NCBI GenBank assembly: GCA_019744975.1
Contig: JAIETP010000010.1
Span: 186,001 to 250,000 of the forward strand
Direction: 5' to 3'
DNA length: 64,000 bases
Source: Burkholderiales bacterium
GTDB taxonomy: Bacteria > Pseudomonadota > Gammaproteobacteria > Burkholderiales > SG8-41
This document shows, in pieces, positions 24,368 to 35,100 of this stretch; within the stretch, counting starts at the first letter, position 1; every line of letters starts with the position of its first letter. The translations under genes were made by a program, and so were the position numbers. The notes beneath the pieces are model-generated. The model saw nothing but the letters and a program-made list of their open reading frames with translations. It was not told where the DNA came from and made no database searches.

Positions 24368-25402
24368 CAATACGACGACCGAGGGCATCGTAGGCAAAAC
24401 TTGCCGTGAGTCCCGGCGCGCTGATACCGGTCAGCCGGTTGCGGCTGTCCCAAACATAGGTGGTGGTGTTCGAAGCGTTGGCCGTGTCGGCTTTGGCGGT
24501 GAGATTGCCGTTGTCGTCGTAGGTGAGGTTGTAGGTGACGCCATTCAGTACGATGCTGGCCATGCGATTGGCCGCATTGTAGGTGGCGGTGAAGGCGGTT
24601 TCGCGGGAGCTGGTGCCGCTCATGGCTTTGGTGAGGCGCTGGCCCTTGGCGTCGTAGGTGTAAGTGATGGTTTCTATTGGAGTATTGTCAGATTTCTGGT
24701 AAGCGATGCTGAGCAGACGATCCGCATTATCGTAGGTGAAGATCTGCTTGATACCGTTGGGCAGCGTTTTGTTGGTAAGGCGGTTTGCGCCATCCCAGGT
24801 GTAGGTCGTGGTCTGGCCGCGGTAAACGATGGCCGCCAGTCGGCTGGCATTGTCCCAAGTGTAGTCAGTGGGGTCGGCGCCATTGAGGGTGCGCCGGGTG
24901 ACGCGGTCGAGGGTGTCGTATGCGTAGCCGACGGTGTGTTGTCCAGCAACGGAGTCGGTGGTGACGCTCACCACACGGTCCACCGCGTCGTAGGTATAGC
25001 GCACGGCGGTGCCGGGTTCAGCCACGCGGCTGACGCGACCTGCAGCATCGTAGTCAATGCTGCGGCTGCCGCCGGGGTAATTGATGGAGGTCACCCGGTT
25101 GACGTTGTCGTAGCTGTAGGTCGTGACCTGGCCTTTGCGGTCGGTAAACTGGCTTAACCGCCCTGCATTGTCATATTGGTGGCTGGTTGCCCTGTTCAGC
25201 GCATCGGTGACCGCGGTGACGCGATCACCAGAATCGTACTGGTAGCTCTCAATCGCGTTGTTGCGCGGATCAATGACCGAGGCCAGGCGCTGCGCGGGGT
25301 CATAGGTCAGACGAGTCTCCTGCGCCAGCGGATCAATGGTCTTGGCGATCTGATCGATGCCGTTGTATTCGGTGCACGTATCAAAACCCAGCGGGTCGGT
25401 GC
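24366..25402 (-). pseudogene. Truncated YD-repeat cassette (copy R3)
   Basis: The minus strand encodes YD-repeat units ([20 protein letters not shown] and similar), almost identical to the 3' part of the giant gene (29460-31059) and to copy R2. The 5' end starts at [16 protein letters not shown] without a start codon or signal peptide, and the 3' end is cut in the RHS core (FAYDALGRRIEQ) where the RAYT element begins, so its tip is lost. The long open frame that continues into the transposase on this strand is a chance read-through. It is an orphan cassette remnant. Confidence 0.85.
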
Positions 25403-25460
25403 TATCGCAAACCACAGCAAGGATGCGACACGGCGGGGCTTCGGGGCGGGAAACGAGCAC
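25403..25460. repeat. Cassette-boundary repeat, copy A
   Basis: TCGCAAACCACAGCAAGGAT followed by GCGACACGGCGGGGCTTCGG. It is related to 28424-28482 and lies directly upstream (in the minus-strand sense) of copy R3. Confidence 0.6.
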
Positions 25461-25514
25461 GGGGAACTCCGTCAGGCGCGCATGCAGGCAGGTAGAGGAA
25501 GAATCATTGTAATC

Positions 25515-25551
25515 TGTTGTTTTATTGACTATTTTTATTTATGGTGTCTGA
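25515..25551 (+). repeat. Dispersed AT-rich repeat, divergent copy
   Basis: TGTTGTTTTATTGACTATTT then TTATTTATGGTGTCTGAC. It matches copy 3 (28530-28572) in spacing and in the trailing GTGTCTG. Confidence 0.45.
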
Positions 25552-25578
25552 CCTTATTTACCGTTTCAGGCAAAAGGC

Positions 25579-25591
25579 AAGACCTGACCCC
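25579..25591. repeat. Solo RAYT-end sequence
   Basis: AAGACCTGACCCC is identical to the outer 13 bases of the RAYT terminal repeats, here without a transposase. It is likely a solo end or REP-like site. Confidence 0.5.
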
Positions 25592-25607
25592 ATTGCTGCT
25601 CTGGTGT

Positions 25608-25660
25608 TAGTGTCGTAGGTAAACCGGTTCACAACGGGCGTATTGCCGGGAAGATAATAT
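25608..25660 (-). repeat. Detached YD-repeat fragment
   Basis: 53 bp matching 31133-31185 of the giant gene (coding [17 protein letters not shown]). It lies 206 bp beyond the edge of R3 and shows that R3 once extended further. Confidence 0.7.
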
Positions 25661-25709
25661 CAGCGATGAGGCAATGCTGGGGTGATGTTTATGCCTGAAA
25701 TTCTATTGC

Positions 25710-26240
25710 TTATTGCCTTAAATGCGATGCGAGACTTAAAAACGTAGCTACGTCGATTACGAAAGCAAATACACCGCCATACAGATATAGATATCTTACA
25801 TTCCCGACGCCAAACAAAAATTGTGGGGCGACACGCTGACACAAATATATTGAGTACGCCGAAAATACAGTAAGCCATCCTACTGACCAAATAAATCGAA
25901 TGCCAGGCACAAGCACTGGAGGAATAAAAATTAAATGCAATGCCCAATACAAATAAGCCAAAGTCATTATTCCAAGAATGATGGTATGGCAGCTCAAGAC
26001 AATTCTGCGGTAATTCACTCGAACCAAAGCAAATCCAGACAACACTATGATTAGAAGCGCAACAACTAATAAAATTACAGCAAGCAGCATTAATTCACTT
26101 CCTAGCGCAGGCGATTTCCTAATATAAAACAGTACGAGCGCACTGCCGTTTGCAAAACCGATAAAGGTTCCGATCAATAAATTAATTACGAGCAACTTTT
26201 TAAGCGAAAGCCCTTTTGACTCAATCTCTGCGGCATTCAT
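25710..26240 (-). CDS. Multi-pass membrane protein, candidate immunity protein for the R2 tip
   Basis: 176 residues, AT-rich codon use. About five or six hydrophobic segments are visible (LLVINLLIGTFIGFANGSAL, MLLAVILLVVALLIIVLSGF, IILGIMTLAYLYWALHLIFI and others). ATG 26240 has AGAGGAAG upstream. It starts 27 nt after the stop of the R2 cassette, the position where RHS immunity genes sit. No family is recognised. A membrane immunity protein would suit a membrane-active or secreted tip. Immunity function is inferred from position only. Confidence 0.65.
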   Translation of the reverse strand: MNAAEIESKGLSLKKLLVINLLIGTFIGFANGSALVLFYIRKSPALGSELMLLAVILLVVALLIIVLSGFALVRVNYRRIVLSCHTIILGIMTLAYLYWALHLIFIPPVLVPGIRFIWSVGWLTVFSAYSIYLCQRVAPQFLFGVGNVRYLYLYGGVFAFVIDVATFLSLASHLRQ

Positions 26241-26266
26241 GGCGGCTTCCTCTTTTAAATTCCCAC

Positions 26267-28286
26267 CTAGAATGGGCAAGAACATGTTCTCGATTTCTCG
26301 GAGAGAACTCGAGAAAAACCAAAACTTACCCCTGCGCTAAGTCCTCCACCCGTGGCTAAACTCCACCCCCCAGGTGAAGTAGCGCCACCTAACGTAGTGA
26401 AGCTAAACACAGTTCCAGCACCCGCAGCTATAGCAAACGATACGTTATTAGCTGGGCCGGCAAAGACCATTGGATTGATATAGCTGAAGGAATCAGAAAA
26501 ATTGGCTGTGGACTCTATCCAGCTAATGCCGCCGCCAGCCGATGCAGAGGTAACAGCTACTTCAACGGTCGTTTGCCTTCCCCCGATGCATTCCGACGTT
26601 AACGTGTAGTGGTCCTCCTGATTTTTACCGACGTTAGCTGAAGTAACCGTGCCACTCCATTGGACCAGACCAAGTGGATCCCGCCGATTTACCGGATCCC
26701 CCCCAACATAAGCCCGAACATTGCCACCTCCACGCAACCCAATCGGATCCTCAGCATAAAAGACCTTCAGCACCGGGTCATAGTACCTCGCCCGGTAGTA
26801 GTAGAGCCCGGTCTGATCGTTTTCTCTGGCCGTGTATTGAATCGGATTGCCCCCATCCGGCCCCAGTGTCTGGGTTTCACCATACGGGGTGTAGGTGTAG
26901 TAGTTCTCAATCGCCTGGGTGTCGTTGGCTTGTGCAATAACGGTGTTCAGCGCATCGGTCAGGTAGGTGCGGTTGCCACTCGCGGCGTAGCGAGCTAGCA
27001 CTTCATCGAGATTCAGTCCGGTGAGAATTGTCGCACTCACCGCCCCGCCTGTCACTTCGGCAATGGCCTGCGCACCGTCGTAGACGTAATTCACGGTGTT
27101 GCCGTTGACGGTCTTTTCCACACGGCGACCAAGGGCGTCGTACGAAAAACTCGCATTAATACCCGGCGCGCTGATGCCGGTCAGCCGGTTGCGGCTGTCC
27201 CAGGCATAGGTGGTGGTGTTCGAAGCGTTGCCGGTGTCGGTTTTGGCGGCGAGATTGCCGTTGTCGTCGTAGCTGAGGTTGTAAGTGACGCCGTTCAGCG
27301 TGAGCCCGGCCATGCGGTTGGCCGCATTGGGTGGCGGTGAAGGCGGTCTCGCGAGAGCTGGTGCCACTCATGGCTTTGGTGAGGCGCTGGCCTTTGGCGT
27401 CGTAGGTGTAAGTGATGGTTTCTATTGGAGTATTGTCAGATTTCTGGTAAGCGATGCTGAGCAGACGATCCGCATTATCGTAGGTGAAGATCTGCTTGAT
27501 GCCGTTGGGCAGAGTCTTGTTGGTGAGGCGGTTCGCGCCATCCCAGGTGTAGGTCGTGGTCTGCCCGCGATAAACGATGGTCGCCAGTCGGCTGGCATTG
27601 TCCCAAGTGTAGTCGGTGGGGTCTGCGCCATTGAGGGTGCGCCGGGTGACGCGGTCGAGGGTGTCGTATGCGTAGCCGACAGTGTGTTGTCCAGCAACGG
27701 AGTCGGTGGTGACGCTCACCACACGGTCCACCGCGTCGTAGGTATAGCGCACGGCGGTGCCGGGTTCAGCCACGCGGCTGACGCGACCTGCAGCATCGTA
27801 GTCAATGCTGCGGCTGCCGCCGGGGTAATTGATGGAGGTCACCCGGTTGACGTTGTCGTAGCTGTAGGTCGTGACCTGGCCTTTGCGGTCGGTAAACTGG
27901 CTTAACCGCCCTGCATTGTCATATTGGTGGCTGGTTGCCCTGTTCAGCGCATCGGTGACCGCGGTGACGCGATCACCAGAATCGTACTGGTAGCTCTCAA
28001 TCGCGTTGTTGCGCGGATCGATGACCGAGGCCAGGCGCTGCGCGGGGTCATAGGTCAGGCGGGTCTCCTGCGCCAGCGGATCAATGGTCTTGGTGATCTG
28101 ATCAATGCCGTTGTATTCCGTGCGCGCGTCAAAACCCAGCGGGTCGGTGATTCTGATGCGCCGGCCGGCGCCGTCGGTCTGATACAGCGTCTCGTTCCCC
28201 AGCGGATCCGCCATCCTGACCAGATCGCCTGCGTCGTTGTACGCCATGGTGGTCGTGCGGTTGCCCGGCACGGTGATGGAGCTTAA
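26267..28286 (-). pseudogene. Orphan YD-repeat/RHS cassette with alternative tip (copy R2)
   Basis: A near-copy of the last part of the giant gene without its N-terminus. It reads from GNRTTTMAYND (about 28271) through YD units and the RHS core ([20 protein letters not shown]) to VNRRDPLG, then a unique 130-residue tip (LVQWSGTVTSANVGKNQEDH onward, ending RTCSCPF). The tip is Gly/Ser/Phe-rich and unrelated to the giant's tip. Near 27329 two bases (TA of CATTGTAGGTGG) are missing relative to R1, splitting it into two frames. There is no signal peptide or ribosome site. It behaves like a silent tip reservoir. Confidence 0.85.
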
Positions 28287-28423
28287 TTGGGCGCTTGGTG
28301 ATTTAATCGTGGCCTGAACTGCCCCGGATTACCATTCAGTCGTAGCTGAAGCTCATGCCGCGGTCGGCAACGGCGGAATCGTCAGCGGCGAATTCGGTCA
28401 CGACGGTTTGCGGATCAGTGATG

Positions 28424-28482
28424 TCGCAAACCACAACTGGAATGCGATACGGCGGGGCTTCGCGGTGGGCAGTGGCGAGCAT
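28424..28482. repeat. Cassette-boundary repeat, copy B
   Basis: TCGCAAACCACAACTGGAAT followed by GCGATACGGCGGGGCTTCGC, similar to 25403-25460 and in the same position relative to its YD cassette (R2). The 330-bp gap 28287-28616 holds only this, a unique stretch and the AT-rich repeat. Confidence 0.6.
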
Positions 28483-28529
28483 GAGGGCTTGTTAAAGGCC
28501 GGGGGTTGGCATCAGAGCAAGGAACATCA

Positions 28530-28572
28530 TAAGTGTTTGTTTTTATTGATTATTTTTTGTTATAGTGTCTGG
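28530..28572 (+). repeat. Dispersed AT-rich repeat, copy 3
   Basis: TAAGTGTTTGTTTTTATTGA then TTATTTTTTGTTATAGTGTCTGG, between the candidate immunity gene and the boundary repeat. Confidence 0.65.
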
Positions 28573-28616
28573 CGCCGTTTGTCCCGTTTTTCCGGTTTGG
28601 TGTCAAGTGAATACTG

Positions 28617-29078
28617 TCACTGTGTAGCCCATTTATCGCAAATTCGGCTAATCGCCTTTTCACTTACTCCCTTCTGAACCCCCCAGAAAATTAAATACCT
28701 CTGATCTTTGAACAAAAGGACTGTGTTGACGCCTTCAGGGTTCGATGCAAGAAAGGATATGCCACAACCGAATTTATTGACATGCGGACCACGCTGTAAA
28801 TATGGAAGCAGTTTATTTTTTCTTTCGTCCGTAAATTCCCCGATTGTTATCAATTCCTTCTCTCGTCGCAGCACGACTTCATTTACTTTGGTTCCGTCAA
28901 GTACAAAACCGTTTGGCAATTCAATAATTCTTGAAAAAACATTCAAATAAGTAACGCATCGGAATGTGTATGTGTAGAACATCGCCACATTTACCAATAT
29001 AAATGTAAGTAATGCAGCCAATATGTAATGTTTGAACCGTGAAGATTTAGTAATTTCTCGAAATCTAGCTGTATACAT
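28617..29078 (-). CDS. Membrane-anchored small protein, candidate immunity protein of the YD giant
   Basis: 153 residues. One N-terminal membrane segment (HYILAALLTFILVNVAMFYT, residues about 17-36) with a basic cytoplasmic start is followed by a 115-residue soluble domain. It starts 30 nt after the stop of the giant YD gene and is much AT-richer, as tip/immunity pairs usually are. GCGGAA precedes ATG 29078. No family is recognised. The single-span topology puts the domain in the periplasm, where it could meet an incoming tip. Immunity is inferred from position only. Confidence 0.65.
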   Translation of the reverse strand: MYTARFREITKSSRFKHYILAALLTFILVNVAMFYTYTFRCVTYLNVFSRIIELPNGFVLDGTKVNEVVLRREKELITIGEFTDERKNKLLPYLQRGPHVNKFGCGISFLASNPEGVNTVLLFKDQRYLIFWGVQKGVSEKAISRICDKWATQ

Positions 29079-29108
29079 TCAATTCCGCGCTCATGTTATT
29101 GCCGAATA

Positions 29109-32100
29109 TTACCGGCAGATCTTCGCTATATCTTTGATTAACGGTGCCGGGCTAGGCGATATTAGCTCGGTTGCCCCCTTCCCTATATCAAAAAAATCTC
29201 TCTTGAAATTCTTTACCTCCTCATGACTACGCCGTTGCTCGAGTATTCCATACGGAACACCGGTTTTTGGATCGAAATCTGCAGACCCCTGTGCTCCTGG
29301 AGGGGCAAATTGATCAGCTTTGTTAAGTCCGTCTATACGGTTTTGAACCGGGGTAATCAAATTAATCAAAATGTTAGCTGCATCAGTGTAAATTGCTATT
29401 GATGCCGCAATAATTACTATACTTATTAATTCCGCCCTATTTCCTAGTGGATCCACGAAACTCAGTGGATCCCCACCCACATACCCATACAGATTCAACC
29501 CACCCGCAATCCCAATCGGATCTTCGCTGACGAACCGCTTAAGCACCGGATCATAGTACCGCGCCCGGTAGTAGTAGAGCCCCGTCTGGTCGTTTTCTCT
29601 GGCCGTGTATTGAATCGGATTCCCGCCATCCGGCCCCAGCGTCTGCGTTTCACCATACGGGGTGTAGGTGTAGTAGTTCTCAATCGCCTGGGTGTCGTTG
29701 GCTTGTGCAATGACCGTGTTCAGCGCATCGGTCAGGTAGGTGCGGTTGCCTGATGCCGCGTATCTTGCCAGCACTTCGTCGAGATTCAGTCCGGTGAGGA
29801 TTGCCGCGCTCACCGTCCCGCCCGTCACTTCGGCAATGGCCTGCGCACCGTCGTAGACGTAATTCACGGTGTTGCCGTTGACGGTCTTTTCCACACGGCG
29901 ACCAAGGGCGTCGTACGAAAAACTCGCATTAATACCCGGCGCGCTGATGCCGGTCAGCCGGTTGCGGCTGTCCCAGGCATAGGTGGTGGTGTTCGAAGCG
30001 TTGCCGGTGTCGGTTTTGGCGGCGAGATTGCCGTTGTCGTCGTAGCTGAGGCTGTAAGTGACGCCGTTCAGCGTAAGCCCGGCCATGCGGTTGGCCGCAT
30101 TGTAGGTGGCGGTGAAAGCGGTCTCGCGAGAGCTCGTGCCACTCATGGCTTTGGTGAGGCGCTGACCTTTGGCGTCGTAGGTATAAGTGATTGTTTCTAT
30201 CGGTGTATTGTCGGCCTTCTGGTAGGCAATGCTGAGCAGGCGATCCGCATTGTCGTAGGTGAATATCTGCTTGATGCCGTTGGGTAGCGTCTTGTTGGTA
30301 AGGCGGTTTGCGCCATCCCAGGTGTAGGTCGTGGTCTGGCCGCGGTAAATGATGGTCGCAAGTCTGCTCGCTGCATCCCAAGTGTAATCGGTGGGGTCAG
30401 CGCCGTTCAGGGTGCGCCGGGTGACGCGGTCGAGGGTGTCGTATTCGTAGCCGACGGTGTGTTGTCCGGCAACGGAATCGGTGGTGACGCTCACCACACG
30501 GTCCACCGCGTCGTAGGTATAGCGCACGGCGGTGCCGGGTTCAGCCACGCGGCTGACGCGACCTGCAGCATCGTAGTCAATGCTGCGGCTGCCGCCGGGG
30601 TAATTGATGGAGGTCACCCGGTTGACGTTGTCGTAGCTGTAGGTCGTGACCTGGCCTTTGCGGTCGGTAAACTGGCTTAACCGCCCTGCATTGTCATATT
30701 GGTGGCTGGTTGCCCTGTTCAGCGCATCGGTGACCGCGGTGACGCGATCACCAGAATCGTACTGGTAGCTCTCAATCGCGTTGTTGCGCGGATCAATGAC
30801 CGAGGCCAGGCGCTGCGCGGGGTCATAGGTCAGGCGGGTCTCCTGCGCCAAGGGATCAATGGTCTTGGTGATCTGATCGATGCCGTTGTATTCCGTGCGC
30901 GTATCAAAGCCCAGCGGGTCGGTGATTCTGATGCGCCGGCCGGCACCGTCGGTCTGATACAGCGTCTCGTTCCCCAGCGGATCGGCCATCCTGACCAGGT
31001 CACCTGCGTCGTTGTACTCCAGCGTCATGGTGCGGTTGCCCGGCACGGTGATCGAGCTCAGCTCCGCACGCAGGGTATAGCCGAGTGTGGTCGTATTGTT
31101 CAGCGGATCAATTGTGCTGATCAGCCGGCTGGTGTTGGTGTCGTAGGTAAACCGGTTCACGACGGGCGTATTGCCGGGAAGATAACGTGTGGCTGTAGTC
31201 GTAAGGTTCCATTTAGGATCGAACGCATAGTCCATCACACGGTTGAGCGGATCAATCTCCTGTATGCGATTGCCTTGGGCGTCATACTGGTACTTCCAGG
31301 TACGTCCGATGGCGTCGGTGCGCTGAATTACCCGATTGACTGCATCGAGTTTGCGAACGTCCTGCTGACCCAGTCCGTCGGTTGAGCTCAGCATGGCACC
31401 GACAGCATTATAGGTGTAACGCTTGGTGGTCCCGTTGGGTTCAGTGACGGTGGTTGCAATGACGCGCCCGCCATGAATACGCCAGCCCGCTTGGAAATTT
31501 TCCCAGGAATCGGTGTCAGGACAGTTGGCAGTGCACTGGGTATTCGGGGCGCTGGTGTGCGTGACGCATGCACCAGTGACCCGGTAATCCATCCGCGTTT
31601 CCAGCCCGTCATAACCCAACTGCCGCAGTACGCGCCGGGCGGAACCGTAGAAATTGGTGGTCGGATTGGTCCGTCCAGGATATTGAATTGTTTTGATACG
31701 CTCTCCCATGGCAGGCTGCGATGCTGCGCATACCGGTGCGGGCGGTATTTCGGAGTCGTTGACGTAGGTGTAACTGGTAACCTTGTTGTCGGCATCGGTC
31801 ATCGTAGCGATGCGATTCGTCGACGTGTAGCTATAGCTTGTCACACGGTTAGCCGTATCGCGCATTTCAGAAACAAAACCATTACCACCATAGGTCATGG
31901 TGACGTTGCGGATGCCACTACCAACGGAAGTAATGCGCCCGTCACTTCTGCGGTTGATGCGCAAAGAGTTGCCCGCGGCATCAATCATCTCGGTCAGGAA
32001 CGTCGTTGGCCCTCCACGGGTGACGACGGGTGTAAACGGGTTGAAGCGCCATTTACGTCCGTCTTTGAATGCAAGCTCCCACTCATTCGATGCAGCGTTT

Positions 32101-35100
32101 AGCGCACGAATCACGGCACCATCAAATCGCGGATCATCGAATGACCGATAGTTACCGGAGCCATCATCCACAAAATTGATGCCCTCGTTCGGTGGCAATA
32201 ACAGCCGCTTTTGCGGACCGGAGAATGGCAGGAATACAACATCGTAATCGAGCGTCCAACCGAGTCCCACCGAACCGGAGATGCCGCCAATATTATTGAA
32301 GGCATCAATCGGATCGTAGCTCATTCCCGTATCGATCGGCGTCAATCCGCCACAAGAAAGCCCGCTGGTCGAGGGTAATTCCTGCCCGGAGTACAGATTG
32401 ACGGGATTGCCCGCGGTAGGCCGCGGACAGCCCTTGCCCGGCTTCGCGCTGACCTGTTTGCCCAGACATACGAGACCACATACACCGCAGAACCGGGGGA
32501 TCCCCGTACCGGCTGGCATGCTCACGGTCTTGCCGTTGGGATCCACGATACCTTGACCGGCAATTTTCCATTCGCCGCTACCCCCCATCGGACTGCCATC
32601 GAAGAAATACACTGGTACGCTTGTACCTGGCTCGGCATCCGTATCATTGGGCAAAGTCACAGGAATTGGTGCACTCGGAATTCCGCCCATAGGGGTGCCG
32701 AAGTACATCTGATACGCGGCGCCTACCGGCGCTGGCGGCGGCGATACTGGAATCTTACTGATATCGACCTGTTCTATTGCGATGCGGGTTTTGACGACAC
32801 CATCCCAGCCGGTAATTGTGACGCCGGCAGGCAGTTTGATTGCCAACCCCGGATAGCGGCTATCGGTAATGAACTGGTCTTGGGCCGCGTTACTGATCGG
32901 CGTGAACTTGTCATCCGCAGGCGGCGGATTGATAGTCCAGTCCGGCATGACGTTGATCGTATTTGCAGCAAGCGGCACGCTATACGGCCAAATCGGATAC
33001 AGCGGATTTGCTGGTGTTGCGTCGAAACGGAAAGTCACCGCACCGGCAGTTAATCCGATCAGAACGAAATTTCCCGCAGCATCGGTAACCGTCTGTGGCT
33101 GCGGGTTGGGACCAATATCAGCCCTGACGATGATCCCGGCGATACCCTGACCCTCCGGCGTCACGAAGCGGCCCTTGATACCGGTTACCCCGGTCGCAGC
33201 CGCTACGGTGAGACTGATGGTGGCGCTGCGGTTGATCGAGAATCCATTGCCCGGCCCCGTTGCCTGCACGGTGACCGTGTAGTTGCCCGGTACAGCCGCC
33301 GCAGTCGAGGAAAAAGTAATAGCTCCCGATTGGAATGCAGAGAGTGTCGCGGCCGGGCTGATTGCAGCAGTTACCCCTGCAGGCAAACCTTGCACGTTTA
33401 ATCTCACCAGACCGGTGTAGGGATTGGTGCCCGTGGAAGCAATCTGGGCTTGCGCGGTGTTCGACGCCCCTTGATACACGGTAACGTTGGCCGGACTCGC
33501 AACCAGTTGGAAATCCTGTTCGCCCTGGGTCACGGTGAACGGCGGGCTGACGGCAGTGCCATTGGCATTGGTCACCGATATAGGCCCGGTTTGCGCATTT
33601 TGCGGAACAGCGACCGTGAGACGAGTTGCCGTAGCCGTCAGTACCGGGCTAGTCGCGTTCCCGGTGAAACTAACCTGATTGCTGGCGGACTTCGGATCAA
33701 AACCAGTTCCGTTGAAGGTAACTATGGTTCCCGGTGCGCCGCTGGTAGGCGCTATCGAGGTAATTGAAAGCGCCGAGGCTACTGTTAATGCGAGCGCTCC
33801 AGGCAGACGATTGGGTGCAGTCGCCGTCAGCGTGACACTGCCTGCCGTGTTCGCTGTAAATGTAAAAGTTGTAATGCTTTCAAATTCGGGGATGACAACT
33901 GTTGCGGGGAAGCTTCCCGTTCCCGTGCCCGATTGGGTGAGACTGACGGTGAGTCCTCCAAGTGGCGGCGCATCTGAAGACTGAACCGTAACAATGGTGC
34001 TCTGTCCTGACTGCAGTGTAGAACTTGGCGCACTCAATACAAGCGCGCCCGGCGCCCTCACGGTCAATGCGGTGTTGACACTGATAGTGACACTTTGCCC
34101 AGTCTGCGCTGCCATAAACGTATAGCTCGAGCTAATCGTAGTCTGGCCCGTCGCCAGCGCACTGGCGACCCCGGTGTTTGCAATACTGGCGATGATGCTG
34201 TCACTACTTGACCAAGTCGCTTGGGTAGTCAGGTTCTGGGTGCTGCCGTCGGTCATGGTACCGGTCGCCGTAAACGAAATGCTCTCTCCAATATAAGCCG
34301 TTGGGGTCTGCGGCGAGAGTGTTAAGAGTGTTAACTCTGCAGGTGTTACTGTGATCGCTGCAGTTGCCGTGCCCCCATTCAAGGTGGCGCTGATTGTGGC
34401 TTGACCTTGAGCATTAGCCGTCACCGGGAAATCGGCGAACAATGCCCCGGCAGGAATATTGACCGTCGGCGGCACTGACACAAATGCCGGATTACTCGAA
34501 CTCAATACCACTGCGCTGGCCGTTATCGGCGCGCGTGACACTGCCACCCGCAGTGTGCCCGGCGTTCCTTTGGGAAGCGTTAACGCGCCCGGTGTAATGC
34601 CTGTGACAGCAGGTGGCGGTGGCGTCACTTGCACCAAAGCCGATGCACTGGTGTTATTGACGCTTACCGTGATCGTGGCATCACCAGCTGTCAGCGTATT
34701 GATGGGTATTGGAGTACTGATCTGTCCGGCCGGAATCGAGATACTCGCGGGCGCTTGCGCAATTCCCGCATTACTGCTCACAACAGCAACTGTAGTGACC
34801 GCCTCTTGGGCTACGTTCAGTGTGACGGTCAGAGTGCCGGTGACCCCTTGCTGCAAAGGCAGCGGATTGGGCAACAAACTCACGATAGCCGCAGGCTGTG
34901 GGGCGATGTGTACATTTGCGCCTTGGCTGGTACCGTTAGCACTGGCGATAATCACCGCATTGCCCGTCGCGAGCGCAGTAACGGTAAAGGTGGTGCTCAA
35001 CTGGCCTTGCGCAACGGTAACGCTCATTGGCACTTGCAGCAGACCCGGATTATTCACGGCGAGCGCAATTTCCGTGTTACTGGATTGGGTCGCGTTGATG

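Noticed and set aside
24348-25157. Long plus-strand frames opposite the YD repeats (also at 27285-27905 and 30699-31385)
   Set aside because: They recur in each YD copy because the coding strand is repeated; they have V/G-rich composition without domains and no ribosome sites.
23688-25460. A 590-codon open frame joining YD repeats to sequence antisense-frame to the transposase
   Set aside because: It is a chance read-through across the RAYT insertion: the first part is cassette R3 and the rest is a wrong frame of the real transposase gene.
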